Assembly (NCBI GenBank): GCA_024636495.1
Contig: JAGXGZ010000076.1
Coordinates: 1 to 64,000, forward strand
Origin: Roseobacter sp.
GTDB taxonomy: Bacteria > Pseudomonadota > Alphaproteobacteria > Rhodobacterales > Rhodobacteraceae
Direction: 5' to 3'
Length of the DNA: 64,000 bases
Shown: positions 18,388 through 26,187 of the stretch, piece by piece
How positions within the stretch are numbered: the stretch's first letter is position 1
How the letters are laid out: each line of letters opens with the position of its first letter
Program-made: the position numbers and the translations under genes
The notes under the pieces: model-generated
Seen by the model: only the letters and a program-made list of their open reading frames with translations
Database searches by the model: none
Told to the model about the DNA's origin: nothing

Positions 18388-18749
18388 GTGAGATCCTTTT
18401 TAGGGTTAAAGAGTGGCTTTATTGCGACCCAAGGTTGCAATGCCCCATCATCGACTCGCATAAGTTGTTTCGTAAACAGGTATTTCCCTCAAAAGGTGTG
18501 GAGTTTATTTTGTCCACAGGGCTCACCCCGCGCAGTCAATTCTGGGTGCAAGACGAATCGCGTTATCCACAGTCAAAAGAAAATTCTATCCACAGCCCCG
18601 ATTTGCCCGCTTTGGTTTGATTCTGGACGTGATCACCCCCTAAGGTCTGCGAATCGACAGTCCCGACAAGGCGCAATCACAAGCCCGGACCCTTGCCCCA
18701 CGCCGCGGTTTACGCGATAGCTGACGACAGAAATTGCTTGGGGGCAGCC
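18388..18749. other. Intergenic region between repeat peptide and xthA
   Basis: A 362-base, AT-richer gap between divergent genes. It holds the peptide gene's leader, three DnaA-box-like 9-mers in one orientation and the xthA ribosome site (GGGGG before ATG 18750). I see no further gene or tRNA in it. Confidence 0.6.
18510..18594 (+). promoter_or_regulatory. Cluster of three DnaA-box-like sites
   Basis: TTGTCCACA (18510-18518), perfect TTATCCACA (18563-18571) and CTATCCACA (18586-18594), all in the same orientation within 85 bases. The consensus is TTATNCACA. The cluster could titrate DnaA or regulate a flanking gene. There is no AT-rich unwinding element or replication gene here, so an origin is not claimed. 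Confidence 0.5.
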
Positions 18750-19559
18750 ATGAAAATTGCGACATTCAACATCAACGGTATCAAGGCCCGTATCGACGCC
18801 CTGCCCCAATGGCTGGACGAAGCACAGCCTGACGTCGCCATTCTGCAAGAGATCAAGTCAGTCGACGAAACCTTTCCGCGCGAAATTTTTGAAGATCGCG
18901 GCTATAACGTCGAAACCCATGGACAAAAGTCGTTCAACGGGGTGGCGATCTTGTCAAAACTGCCGCTCGAAGACGTCACGCGCGGCCTGCCCGGCGACGA
19001 GACCGATGAACAGGCGCGATATATCGAAGCAACGGTGGTGGGCGACAAGCAGGCGGTCCGCCTGTGCGGGCTGTACCTGCCCAACGGCAACCCCGTAGAG
19101 CTCGACAGCGAAGGCACACCGATTGAAGGGGGGAAATACGCCTATAAACTTGCGTGGATGCAGCGCCTGGAAGACCGCGCGCGTGCGCTGTTGGCCGAGG
19201 AAACACCGTTCCTCATGACAGGTGATTTCAACATTATCCCCCAAGCCGAAGATGCTGCGACCCCGGACGCCTGGCGCGAGGATGCCCTTTTTCGCCCCGA
19301 ATCCCGCGCGGCATGGCGCCGCCTTCTGGCGCTTGGTCTGACAGAGGCGTTTCGCGCCCGTACCCAAGGCCCCGGTCACTATAGTTTCTGGGATTACCAA
19401 GCCGGTGCGTGGAACCGCAACAACGGCATCCGCATCGACCATTTCCTGCTTAGCCCTGTCATTGCCGATTGTTTGCGCGATTGCCAGATCGACAAGGATA
19501 TCCGCGCCCGTGAAAAGCCGTCGGATCATGTGCCTGTGTGGATCGATCTGGATATTTGA
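18750..19559 (+). CDS. xthA: Exodeoxyribonuclease III
   Basis: A 269-residue AP endonuclease/3'-5' exonuclease of the EEP fold, acting in base-excision repair. Motifs: MKIATFNINGIKAR, LQEIK with the metal-binding Glu, GDFNIIP, and the C-terminal SDHVPVWIDL with the catalytic Asp-His. Start ATG 18750 directly begins the family N-terminus. The 19-codon longer frame adds nothing conserved. It stands alone after the DnaA-box region. Confidence 0.94.
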   Translation: MKIATFNINGIKARIDALPQWLDEAQPDVAILQEIKSVDETFPREIFEDRGYNVETHGQKSFNGVAILSKLPLEDVTRGLPGDETDEQARYIEATVVGDKQAVRLCGLYLPNGNPVELDSEGTPIEGGKYAYKLAWMQRLEDRARALLAEETPFLMTGDFNIIPQAEDAATPDAWREDALFRPESRAAWRRLLALGLTEAFRARTQGPGHYSFWDYQAGAWNRNNGIRIDHFLLSPVIADCLRDCQIDKDIRAREKPSDHVPVWIDLDI

Positions 19560-19652
19560 CCGCAAAAGTTACAGGCAAACACATCTTTGTTGCCCCGCTT
19601 GGCCGATTTCAGACGCCGTCGTATGTTGGTGGCGAAACCATCGGGAGGATGA

Positions 19653-20099
19653 ATGATGAACCGCCGCGCCTTTCTTGCCGCCACCTTCGCGGGGCTTGCC
19701 TTGGCCAGTGCCGCCGCTGCGAACGCCCCGAAAGTCTATGCAAATGACGGGATCGCCGTCGATGGCACCGATGTCGTCGCGTATTTTACGCAGAATGCCC
19801 CCGTCGCCGGAACGCCCGAGTTTACGCATGATTGGAACGGGGCCACATGGCGTTTTGTCTCGGCCGCCAACCGCGATGCCTTTGCCGCCGACCCGTTGGC
19901 CTATGCGCCGCAATATGGCGGCCATTGCGCCTGGGCTGTCAGCCAAGGCTACACAGCCTCGACCGTGCCAGACGCGTGGCGCATCGAGGATGGTAAACTA
20001 TATCTGAATTATTCACGCCGCGTTCAGCGCAACTGGGAAAAAGATATTCCAGCAAACATCCAGAAAGCAGACGCAAACTGGCCAAAGCTTGGCAATTAG
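19653..20099 (+). CDS. Exported YHS-domain protein
   Basis: A 148-residue protein with a Tat-like signal (NRRAFLAATFAGLALASAAAA) and a YHS-type domain (DGTDVVAYFTQNAPVAG, then WRFVSAANRDAFAADP and YGGHCAWAVSQG). YHS domains often bind metals, and the Cys-Ala-Trp site is kept. The family is common in marine alphaproteobacteria, with no defined reaction. GGGAGG precedes the ATG. Its stop overlaps the stop of the convergent HNH gene by four bases. Confidence 0.83.
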   Translation: MMNRRAFLAATFAGLALASAAAANAPKVYANDGIAVDGTDVVAYFTQNAPVAGTPEFTHDWNGATWRFVSAANRDAFAADPLAYAPQYGGHCAWAVSQGYTASTVPDAWRIEDGKLYLNYSRRVQRNWEKDIPANIQKADANWPKLGN

Positions 20100-20680
20100 G
20101 CCTGAAGCTCTGCGTCCCAGTACAAGAAATCCATCCAGCTTTCATGCAGGTGGTTGGGTGGGAATTTCCGGCCCATGTTGCGCAGCTCTTCTGCGCCGGG
20201 CTGGCGCGGGGGTTTACGCAAATGAAACCCGGTTTGGTGCAGCGCCTTGGACCCCTTGCGCAGATTACACGGGCTGCACGCTGCCACCACGTTTTGCCAG
20301 CTTGTCACCCCGCCAGAGGCCCGTGGCACCACGTGGTCAAAGGTCAATTCGCCCCGTGCACCGCAGTATTGGCAGCAAAATTCATCCCTTAGAAATAAAT
20401 TAAAGCGCGTGAAGGCCACGCGCTTTTGAGGTTTGACATAGTCTTTAAGCACCACCACCGACGGGATGCGTATCTTCATCGAGGGGGACCTGACGCAATC
20501 GTCATATTCTGCCACGATGTCGACGCGGTCCAACCATTTCGCCTTGATCGCGTCCTGCCAAGGCCATAGCGACAACGGGTAGTAGGACAAAGGCCTGTAA
20601 TCCGCATTCAGCACCAAGGCCGGTTTGTGTTTCAGCCCTGCGGGGCTGCGCGTGAATTCTGTTCTAAAATCGCCGTCCAT
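20096..20680 (-). CDS. HNH endonuclease
   Basis: A 194-residue protein with a complete HNH nuclease domain: zinc pairs Cys103-x2-Cys106 and Cys135-x2-Cys138, Asp115-His116 in TFDHVVPR, and Asn130. The N-terminus (LVLNADYRPLSYYPLSLW) is typical of a widespread chromosomal family found near metabolic genes. ATG 20680 is used because the longer frame adds an unconserved segment. Its physiological target is unknown. No toxin/immunity partner or phage gene adjoins, so defence is only a guess. Confidence 0.85.
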   Translation of the reverse strand: MDGDFRTEFTRSPAGLKHKPALVLNADYRPLSYYPLSLWPWQDAIKAKWLDRVDIVAEYDDCVRSPSMKIRIPSVVVLKDYVKPQKRVAFTRFNLFLRDEFCCQYCGARGELTFDHVVPRASGGVTSWQNVVAACSPCNLRKGSKALHQTGFHLRKPPRQPGAEELRNMGRKFPPNHLHESWMDFLYWDAELQA

Positions 20681-20892
20681 AGTGCCGCAAATCCTCTGCC
20701 GTTCCGCGTCCGGTCCGGCGGGAACAGCCCCACCGATGCAGTGACTATATCTCGTGGTTTGCGTGTGACAAGTCGCAAAGGGCCACAAGATGTCGCAGAT
20801 GACATAAGCCGATTATGTAACAGGCATGTGATGGATTGCGGTTTGGTCCATGCCACGGATAATCTGGTTCCGAGCAACCAAAAGGACGCAAC

Positions 20893-21105
20893 ATGCCCTT
20901 TGACTGGCACTCAGATCCGATCACCCGAGACGTCCCCGTGACCAAAACCTATAAATCAATGCAAAGCGTGCGGCGTTTCCTGGTGGGAGAATGCGGGCCT
21001 GCGTTTAGGTTTGACCGTGCGTTCATGGCATGGATCAGGAACGACATACCGAAAACGATGGGCGACGTCGCCGATGAATGGCGCCGCCGCCACGCGCCGC
21101 ATTAA
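20893..21105 (+). CDS. DUF6434-type small protein
   Basis: A 70-residue protein that matches the short domain found at the end of some SAP-domain proteins (DUF6434, from memory). It shows the aromatic/basic pattern FDWHSDPITRDVPVTKTYK, VRRFLVGECG, FRFDRAFMAWIRN and DVADEWRRRH. AAGGAC lies before ATG 20893. Function is unknown; the basic surface suggests nucleic-acid binding. Its stop overlaps the stop of the convergent esterase by four bases. Confidence 0.72.
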   Translation: MPFDWHSDPITRDVPVTKTYKSMQSVRRFLVGECGPAFRFDRAFMAWIRNDIPKTMGDVADEWRRRHAPH

Positions 21106-21767
21106 AGCGCGAGCTTGTCGCGCATAAAGGCCAACGCCACGCTTAAACCGTCCGGCGCTATACCGTGGGCAGTGCCCTTCATGATATGGGCAAAAACATC
21201 GGTCCAACCGGCATCTTGCAGCGCTTGGGCCGCCTCGGGCAGTGATTGCGGTGGCACCACATCATCAATATCGCCGTGGATCAACAAGACCGGCGGGCGC
21301 ACGACTACCTCGTCCTTCAAGCTTTCCGGAGACAGCAGCCGTCCTGAAAACCCGACAACCCCCGCCACAGCATCTTCGCGGCGCGGGGCCACATGCAGCG
21401 CCATCATCGTGCCTTGCGAAAACCCCAGCAACACGACCTGTTCGGGCAGCAGGTCTTCGTCGACCATCAGCGCATCCAGGAACGAATTGAGGTCCTGAAC
21501 CGCTTGCGTCATCCCACGCTCGGATTCTTCCTCGGATGAATTATCGATCCATGGGATCGGAAACCATTGAAAGCCGAACGGCGCGCCTGCGCAGGATTCT
21601 GGCGCATCGGGTGCCACGAAAAGCGTGTCAGGCAGGTGTTCGCCCAAAGGATCGGCCAGCCCTAACAGGTCTGCGCCATTGGCCCCGTAGCCGTGCAGGA
21701 ATACCACGGCTGATCGCGTTTCCCCCGACACCGGTTCGCGGCGTTCTGCATTCAATACACGTGTCAT
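21102..21767 (-). CDS. Carboxylesterase / phospholipase-like hydrolase
   Basis: A 221-residue alpha/beta hydrolase of the small carboxylesterase family (YpfH/EstB-like). It has an oxyanion-loop HGYGANGADL (25-34), nucleophile Ser117 in GFSQG, Asp168 in HGDIDDVVP and His201 in GTAHGI. It is probably cytoplasmic, with no signal peptide. It is coupled to the alkA-like gene by an ATGA overlap, and its substrate is unknown. Confidence 0.87.
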   Translation of the reverse strand: MTRVLNAERREPVSGETRSAVVFLHGYGANGADLLGLADPLGEHLPDTLFVAPDAPESCAGAPFGFQWFPIPWIDNSSEEESERGMTQAVQDLNSFLDALMVDEDLLPEQVVLLGFSQGTMMALHVAPRREDAVAGVVGFSGRLLSPESLKDEVVVRPPVLLIHGDIDDVVPPQSLPEAAQALQDAGWTDVFAHIMKGTAHGIAPDGLSVALAFMRDKLAL

Positions 21768-22396
21768 GTGATCCCTTCGCGTTGCTTTGCCACCCGGTAG
21801 TACGAAAACAGCGCACGGGCTGCAACCGACCGCCAAGGCGACCAGTCTTCGGCCATGATCGCAAGCTGTTTCGGCTTTGGGCGCTCTGGCAGATCAAACA
21901 GGATTTTTGCGGCCTCTTGCAAGGCCAGATCGCCCTGCGCAAACACATCTGCGCGCCCAAGCGAGAACATCGCATAGATTTGCGCGGTCCAGATGCCAAC
22001 ACCGGGCACCGCCGTCAGCGTTTCGATCACTTGGCCGTCTGGGGCAACGCGCAACGCGGCATAGTCAATGCCCGCCCCGGCCAGCGCCAAGGCGTAGCGG
22101 ATCTTCTGACGGCTAAGCCCTGCAGTGCGCAAGCCTTCTTCGCCTGCGGCGATAATTGCGGCCTCGTGGGTGAGCCCGGCGGCATCCATCTTGGCGCGCA
22201 TCGCATTGGCCGAGGCGACGGATACCTGCTGGCTGATGATCGCACCGATCAGGGCATCAAACCCGTCAGCGCGCAGGCGCAACGGCAAAGGCCCGGTGGC
22301 CTTTAGCGCGGCGGCAAAGCGGGGATCGGTCTGCGCCAGCCACGCAGCCCCTTCGGCCACATCCGCATCGCAGGTGATGATCCGGCCAAGGGTCAA
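21764..22396 (-). CDS. DNA-3-methyladenine glycosylase (AlkA-like)
   Basis: A 210-residue HhH-GPD glycosylase that excises alkylated bases. The helix-hairpin-helix reads LTAVPGVGIWTAQIYAMF, followed by the catalytic Asp region GRADVFAQGDLALQ. The central IISQQVSVASANAM is the family's first conserved helix. The start is probably TTG 22396, overlapping the cobK stop (TTGA), since no ATG precedes the conserved domain. It is shorter than E. coli AlkA, lacking the N-terminal beta domain, as in many alphaproteobacteria. Confidence 0.84.
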   Translation of the reverse strand: MTLGRIITCDADVAEGAAWLAQTDPRFAAALKATGPLPLRLRADGFDALIGAIISQQVSVASANAMRAKMDAAGLTHEAAIIAAGEEGLRTAGLSRQKIRYALALAGAGIDYAALRVAPDGQVIETLTAVPGVGIWTAQIYAMFSLGRADVFAQGDLALQEAAKILFDLPERPKPKQLAIMAEDWSPWRSVAARALFSYYRVAKQREGIT

Positions 22397-23130
22397 AGGG
22401 CCAGCAGCCAGTCGACGGCATCGCCCGCCGTTTCAAGAACACGCACCCCGTGGGGCGCATCAGGTCGGTCGATCACAATCGCCCGCACGCCCAAACGCAG
22501 CGCTGCGTCCAGTTTCGGCCGGCTCGCGGTGCCGCCGACATTGCGACATACCAGCGTGTCGATCCCCAGCAGTTGAAACAAAGCCGTCTCATCCTCGACC
22601 GTGAATGGCGGGGTGCCGTGCACGGTTTTAACATAGTCCGGAAGGGGATTGCGCCCGTTCTGGCTGGTCTGGCGCAAGAACAGGCGTTCGCCCTTAAAGG
22701 GATCAAACCCGTCCAGCGTTCCCCTGCCCGTCGTCGCAAACACTCGTGCACCGGACAAGATCATCGCGGAAGCATCTGCCACCGATGCGGCACGTTCTGC
22801 CGGAGGGGAAATTTCCCAAGCGGGTCGCAAAACCCGCGCGTATGGCAGCCCTAGCTCTGCCGCCGCAGCCGCCGCCAGTTCAGAGACATCAGAATCAAAA
22901 CCGTGGCCCGCGTCGCAAATTGCAGCAATCTTTTCGTCTGTCAGAAATTTTCTCATCTGTGCGACAGACGCCGGTGTCCACACGCGCGAAGGCACCGGCA
23001 ACGGGCCAAAGCTCCGCTCGGGCCTGCGCAATATCCCCTGCAATTTTTGAGATGTTTGCGCTATCTGCGCAGCTATCCCATGCGCCTCGGCACTTCCGGC
23101 GATCAGCAAAATGGGAGACGTTTTTTCCAT
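22393..23130 (-). CDS. cobK: Precorrin-6A reductase CobK-like
   Basis: A 245-residue enzyme that reduces precorrin-6A with NADPH in cobalamin synthesis. Motifs: LLIAGSAEAHGIAAQIAQ at the start, then AICDAGHGFDSDVSELAAAAAAEL and VFATTGRGTLDGF. It is the only cob gene here, so the rest of the pathway must lie elsewhere. The cell also carries the B12-dependent NrdJ. Start ATG 23130 follows the family N-terminus. No cobalamin riboswitch fits in the 76-base gap to the divergent MFS gene. Confidence 0.83.
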   Translation of the reverse strand: MEKTSPILLIAGSAEAHGIAAQIAQTSQKLQGILRRPERSFGPLPVPSRVWTPASVAQMRKFLTDEKIAAICDAGHGFDSDVSELAAAAAAELGLPYARVLRPAWEISPPAERAASVADASAMILSGARVFATTGRGTLDGFDPFKGERLFLRQTSQNGRNPLPDYVKTVHGTPPFTVEDETALFQLLGIDTLVCRNVGGTASRPKLDAALRLGVRAIVIDRPDAPHGVRVLETAGDAVDWLLAL

Positions 23131-23206
23131 AGTCCCATGATCGGTCAGCCGCTGCGCAGACGCAAGGGGCCTTGCCGTTGTCAAATACTGGGTTTACGCC
23201 GATGCA

Positions 23207-24430
23207 ATGACAATGATTGATGACACCCGCGCCAAGCGCAATGTGACCGTTCTGGTCGCGGCGCAGGCCTTTCTTGGCAGTCAGATGCCGATGTATTTCG
23301 TGATCGGCGGATTGGCGGGCCAACAGCTTTCGCCCAACGTTTGTCTTGCAACGCTGCCGATCTCGATGATCGTGTTCGGGTCGATGACCACGGCCCCTTG
23401 GCTGTCTGGTGTGATGCAGAAATTCGGGCGGCGTGCGGGGTTTATCATCGGGGCCTTTGGGGGCATGGCAGGGGCAGCACTTTGCGCCTATGCGCTGACA
23501 ATCCAAAGTTTCATGGTGTTCCTGATGGGCAGCTACCTGATGGGTATCTACATGTCATCGCAGGGTTTTTTCCGCTTTGCCGCGACAGACACCGCGTCGG
23601 ATGAATTCCGGCCCAAAGCGATTTCCTATGTCATGGCGGGGGGATTGATATCTGCCGTGATCGGGCCACAACTGGTGGGCCTGCTGACCGACTCAACCCC
23701 GGATGCCACCGTCATGCGGTTCTTTCCGGTCTATATAGCCGCGATCGGCCTGAACATCGTCGGCATGTTCCTGTTTGCCTTTCTGCAAATTCCCAAGCCC
23801 CCTATCCCGTCCATTGACGCGCCCAAAGGCCGCTCGCGGATGGAGCTGCTCAAGACGCCGCGCATCGCCGTCGCTGTTATTTGTGGCATGGTGTCTTATG
23901 CACTGATGAACCTCGTGATGACCTCGACCCCGCTGGCGGTTGTGGGATGTGGCTATGACATCGTCGACGCGTCACATGTGGTCACCGGACACGTGCTGGC
24001 CATGTATGCGCCATCGTTTTTCACAGGTCATTTGATTGCGCGCTTCGGGGTCGAAAAAATCCTTGGCCTTGGCATCGCGATCCTTGCAGTCGCGGGCATG
24101 GTCGCGTTGCAGGGGGGTGATCTGAACAACTTCTACATCGCGCTGATCCTGCTGGGCATCGGCTGGAATTTTGGCTTTATCGGGGCCACTTCGATGCTGG
24201 CGGGTGCCCATGAACCTCACGAGCGGGGCCGGATGCAGGGGCTCAACGATCTGCTGGTGTTTGGTGGCGTGACCTTTGCGTCCCTGTCCAGCGGCGGGTT
24301 AATGAACTGTTCAGGTGGCAATGCAGTCGAAGGCTGGGCCGCCGTGAATATAGCGATGATCCCTTTTCTGGTGCTTGCGGGGGGTGCATTGATCTGGCTG
24401 GTCCTGCGTCAACGCCCCCGGACGGCTTAG
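23207..24430 (+). CDS. Major facilitator superfamily transporter
   Basis: A 407-residue inner-membrane protein with about 12 hydrophobic helices in two halves. The loop between helices 2 and 3 is GVMQKFGRRAGFI, close to the MFS motif G-x3-D-x-x-G-R-R. The second half repeats a looser version (HLIARFGVEKILG). Substrate is unknown. It lies divergent from cobK, so a role near cobalamin is possible but unsupported. A second in-frame ATG lies two codons on. Confidence 0.82.
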   Translation: MTMIDDTRAKRNVTVLVAAQAFLGSQMPMYFVIGGLAGQQLSPNVCLATLPISMIVFGSMTTAPWLSGVMQKFGRRAGFIIGAFGGMAGAALCAYALTIQSFMVFLMGSYLMGIYMSSQGFFRFAATDTASDEFRPKAISYVMAGGLISAVIGPQLVGLLTDSTPDATVMRFFPVYIAAIGLNIVGMFLFAFLQIPKPPIPSIDAPKGRSRMELLKTPRIAVAVICGMVSYALMNLVMTSTPLAVVGCGYDIVDASHVVTGHVLAMYAPSFFTGHLIARFGVEKILGLGIAILAVAGMVALQGGDLNNFYIALILLGIGWNFGFIGATSMLAGAHEPHERGRMQGLNDLLVFGGVTFASLSSGGLMNCSGGNAVEGWAAVNIAMIPFLVLAGGALIWLVLRQRPRTA

Positions 24431-24434
24431 GCCG

Positions 24435-25202
24435 CTACCACCGCCCGCTGAGCGCGCGCCAAGCCAGCGGAAAGATATCAAGCGGCGGCAGGGTTCCAGC
24501 GCCCACCCGCGAGGGCGTCTCGATTGCTGCCTGCAACACGCGTGCACTGGCACCTATGCTGAACATCGCGGGCCGCGCTTTGGCAGAGACGTGGCGACGC
24601 TTGCGGCGTGCTGCCTGTAACCGCTTCAGCGCCTTGCGTGCCAAAGCCTTTACCCCTGCATCGGTCCCGTCCAGTAAGGGCACGCGGCCCTGCTCAACAA
24701 GCTGTGGGATCGCCTGAAACCACGCAGCAACGCCAGCCGCGTAAGCAGCGTCGCGCACCACGCCCTCATCGGCGTCCCCCAAAGCAGACGCAGCAACCCA
24801 CATCAAAGTGCCAGCGGTCTGGTCGATATAGGCGTCGAAATGCGCCTCATCCTCGAACGCATCGCGGTAGATATCCCAGCGGCGCGCACCGACCAGCGTA
24901 TCCAGCAGACCCGCCTGATCCGGTCTGATCACCCCGGCCAAAGGCGTAGCAACCTCGTGCCTGCGCACCGGGCGGGCTTGGCCGATTTCCTCGCAAACAT
25001 CACGCCACCATTGCAGGCGCATTTCTGCAATCATCGCCTCTTGGGTGACCCAAGGCGCGCGCGCCACTTCGATATTGAAGGCGGAAAGCGGAAAGAGAAG
25101 CCGCCGGGCTGCCAGCGGTGCCGCCATGGCCGCGCGAAACCGCAATGGATCCGCACGCTCTACAATCGCGGCGCAAGCTTTCAGATCGTCGTCAAAAGCC
25201 AT
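24435..25202 (-). CDS. Squalene/phytoene-synthase-like protein
   Basis: A 255-residue, all-helical protein with the squalene/phytoene-synthase fold (RLQWWRDVCEEI, AYIDQTAGTLMWVAA, GVAAWFQAIPQLV). The two aspartate-rich diphosphate-binding motifs of true prenyl synthases are not evident. It therefore resembles the non-catalytic group related to the mitochondrial complex I assembly factor NDUFAF6. Start ATG 25202 overlaps the hydrolase gene by 11 bases. An enzymatic role is unlikely but not excluded. Confidence 0.75.
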   Translation of the reverse strand: MAFDDDLKACAAIVERADPLRFRAAMAAPLAARRLLFPLSAFNIEVARAPWVTQEAMIAEMRLQWWRDVCEEIGQARPVRRHEVATPLAGVIRPDQAGLLDTLVGARRWDIYRDAFEDEAHFDAYIDQTAGTLMWVAASALGDADEGVVRDAAYAAGVAAWFQAIPQLVEQGRVPLLDGTDAGVKALARKALKRLQAARRKRRHVSAKARPAMFSIGASARVLQAAIETPSRVGAGTLPPLDIFPLAWRALSGRW

Positions 25203-26175
25203 CCATGAAACCCATAATCGCCTGAACGGTTTCAGATGCGTCAACGATGCCCAAATGCCCATTACCGGGTACAATGACGTAGGTCCCTTTGTCATTCACC
25301 GCGCTCATGGTTTCCTCGTATTTGTCGGCATAAAAGGCCTCGTCATCTGATCCTGCGATCAACAAAAATCGCGGCAACGCAGCCACATCCTCAAGGTAAT
25401 CCCCGCGCGGCGCAAATCCAGCATTCAAACGAAAGCTGTAGGCCGTTGTCGCCGTATCACCCAAAGGACCGTTCATCACGACATCAGGCATGGAGAACTG
25501 GATCACCGTCTTATCGTTGAACGCTGTAATGCCAAAGGTGTTCAGGATCGACAATCCGATCTGACGGCGAAGCTGCACAGTGGCCCAGCCGCCGGAATTT
25601 TGCCGTGTCGTGGGTGCGTTATATTTCAGATAAGGGGCCAACAGCACAGCGCCGTCCAGTAGTTGTCCATAGTCGCTGCCCGCAAAGCGCACGACCAGCC
25701 CGCCCCCCGACGAATGCCCCCCCAGCACAATCTTTTGTCCCGGCTCGTGCAAAGACGTCATCAGATCAACCAGATCATCCTCTAATTGGTCGATATAGTC
25801 GATATCGCCGCGCCGACCCGGCCCGGTGCCGTGGCCGCGCAAATCAGGCACAAGAACGGTCGCCTTGGCGCTAAGATGTTGAGCCAGCCGTACAAACTGG
25901 AGCCCATGCCAGCCGGAGCCGTGCACCAACACCAGCATTGGCGCGCCCACGGGGCCGTCAAAACGACGGTATGCCATATTATAACCGTCGCGCATCGCCG
26001 CGTGCAGCAAAGGCGGGGCAATCACGCTTTGATCCGCGTCGGCAAGATAGGTCGCAAAATCCAACCCGCCGTTGGAAGCGACCGTTTTTGCGGGATCGGT
26101 AAAAATCAAAATAACGGCGACAAAAAGTGTAATTAAAATAGTTATGACAGCAGAAAGCAGGATCTTAATGAGCAT
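25192..26175 (-). CDS. Membrane-anchored alpha/beta hydrolase
   Basis: A 327-residue protein with an N-terminal membrane anchor (residues ~4-26, ILLSAVITILITLFVAVIL) and an alpha/beta hydrolase domain. The loop HGSGWHG, the nucleophile elbow GGHSSGGG, a later Asp in AGSDDEAFY and His in GNGHLGIVD form the triad. The substrate is unknown; the fold covers lipases, peptidases and lysophospholipases. It lies between cimA and the phytoene-like gene on the same strand. The 5' 80 bases are AT-rich. Confidence 0.84.
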   Translation of the reverse strand: MLIKILLSAVITILITLFVAVILIFTDPAKTVASNGGLDFATYLADADQSVIAPPLLHAAMRDGYNMAYRRFDGPVGAPMLVLVHGSGWHGLQFVRLAQHLSAKATVLVPDLRGHGTGPGRRGDIDYIDQLEDDLVDLMTSLHEPGQKIVLGGHSSGGGLVVRFAGSDYGQLLDGAVLLAPYLKYNAPTTRQNSGGWATVQLRRQIGLSILNTFGITAFNDKTVIQFSMPDVVMNGPLGDTATTAYSFRLNAGFAPRGDYLEDVAALPRFLLIAGSDDEAFYADKYEETMSAVNDKGTYVIVPGNGHLGIVDASETVQAIMGFMDGF

Positions 26176-26187
26176 CCTTTTTAGTCC

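Noticed and set aside
18510-18594. Origin of replication
   Set aside because: The DnaA boxes alone are not enough; no AT-rich unwinding region or replication genes (dnaA, hemE, parAB) lie nearby.
23131-23206. Cobalamin riboswitch before cobK
   Set aside because: The gap of 76 bases is too short for the riboswitch fold and no conserved B12-box is visible.
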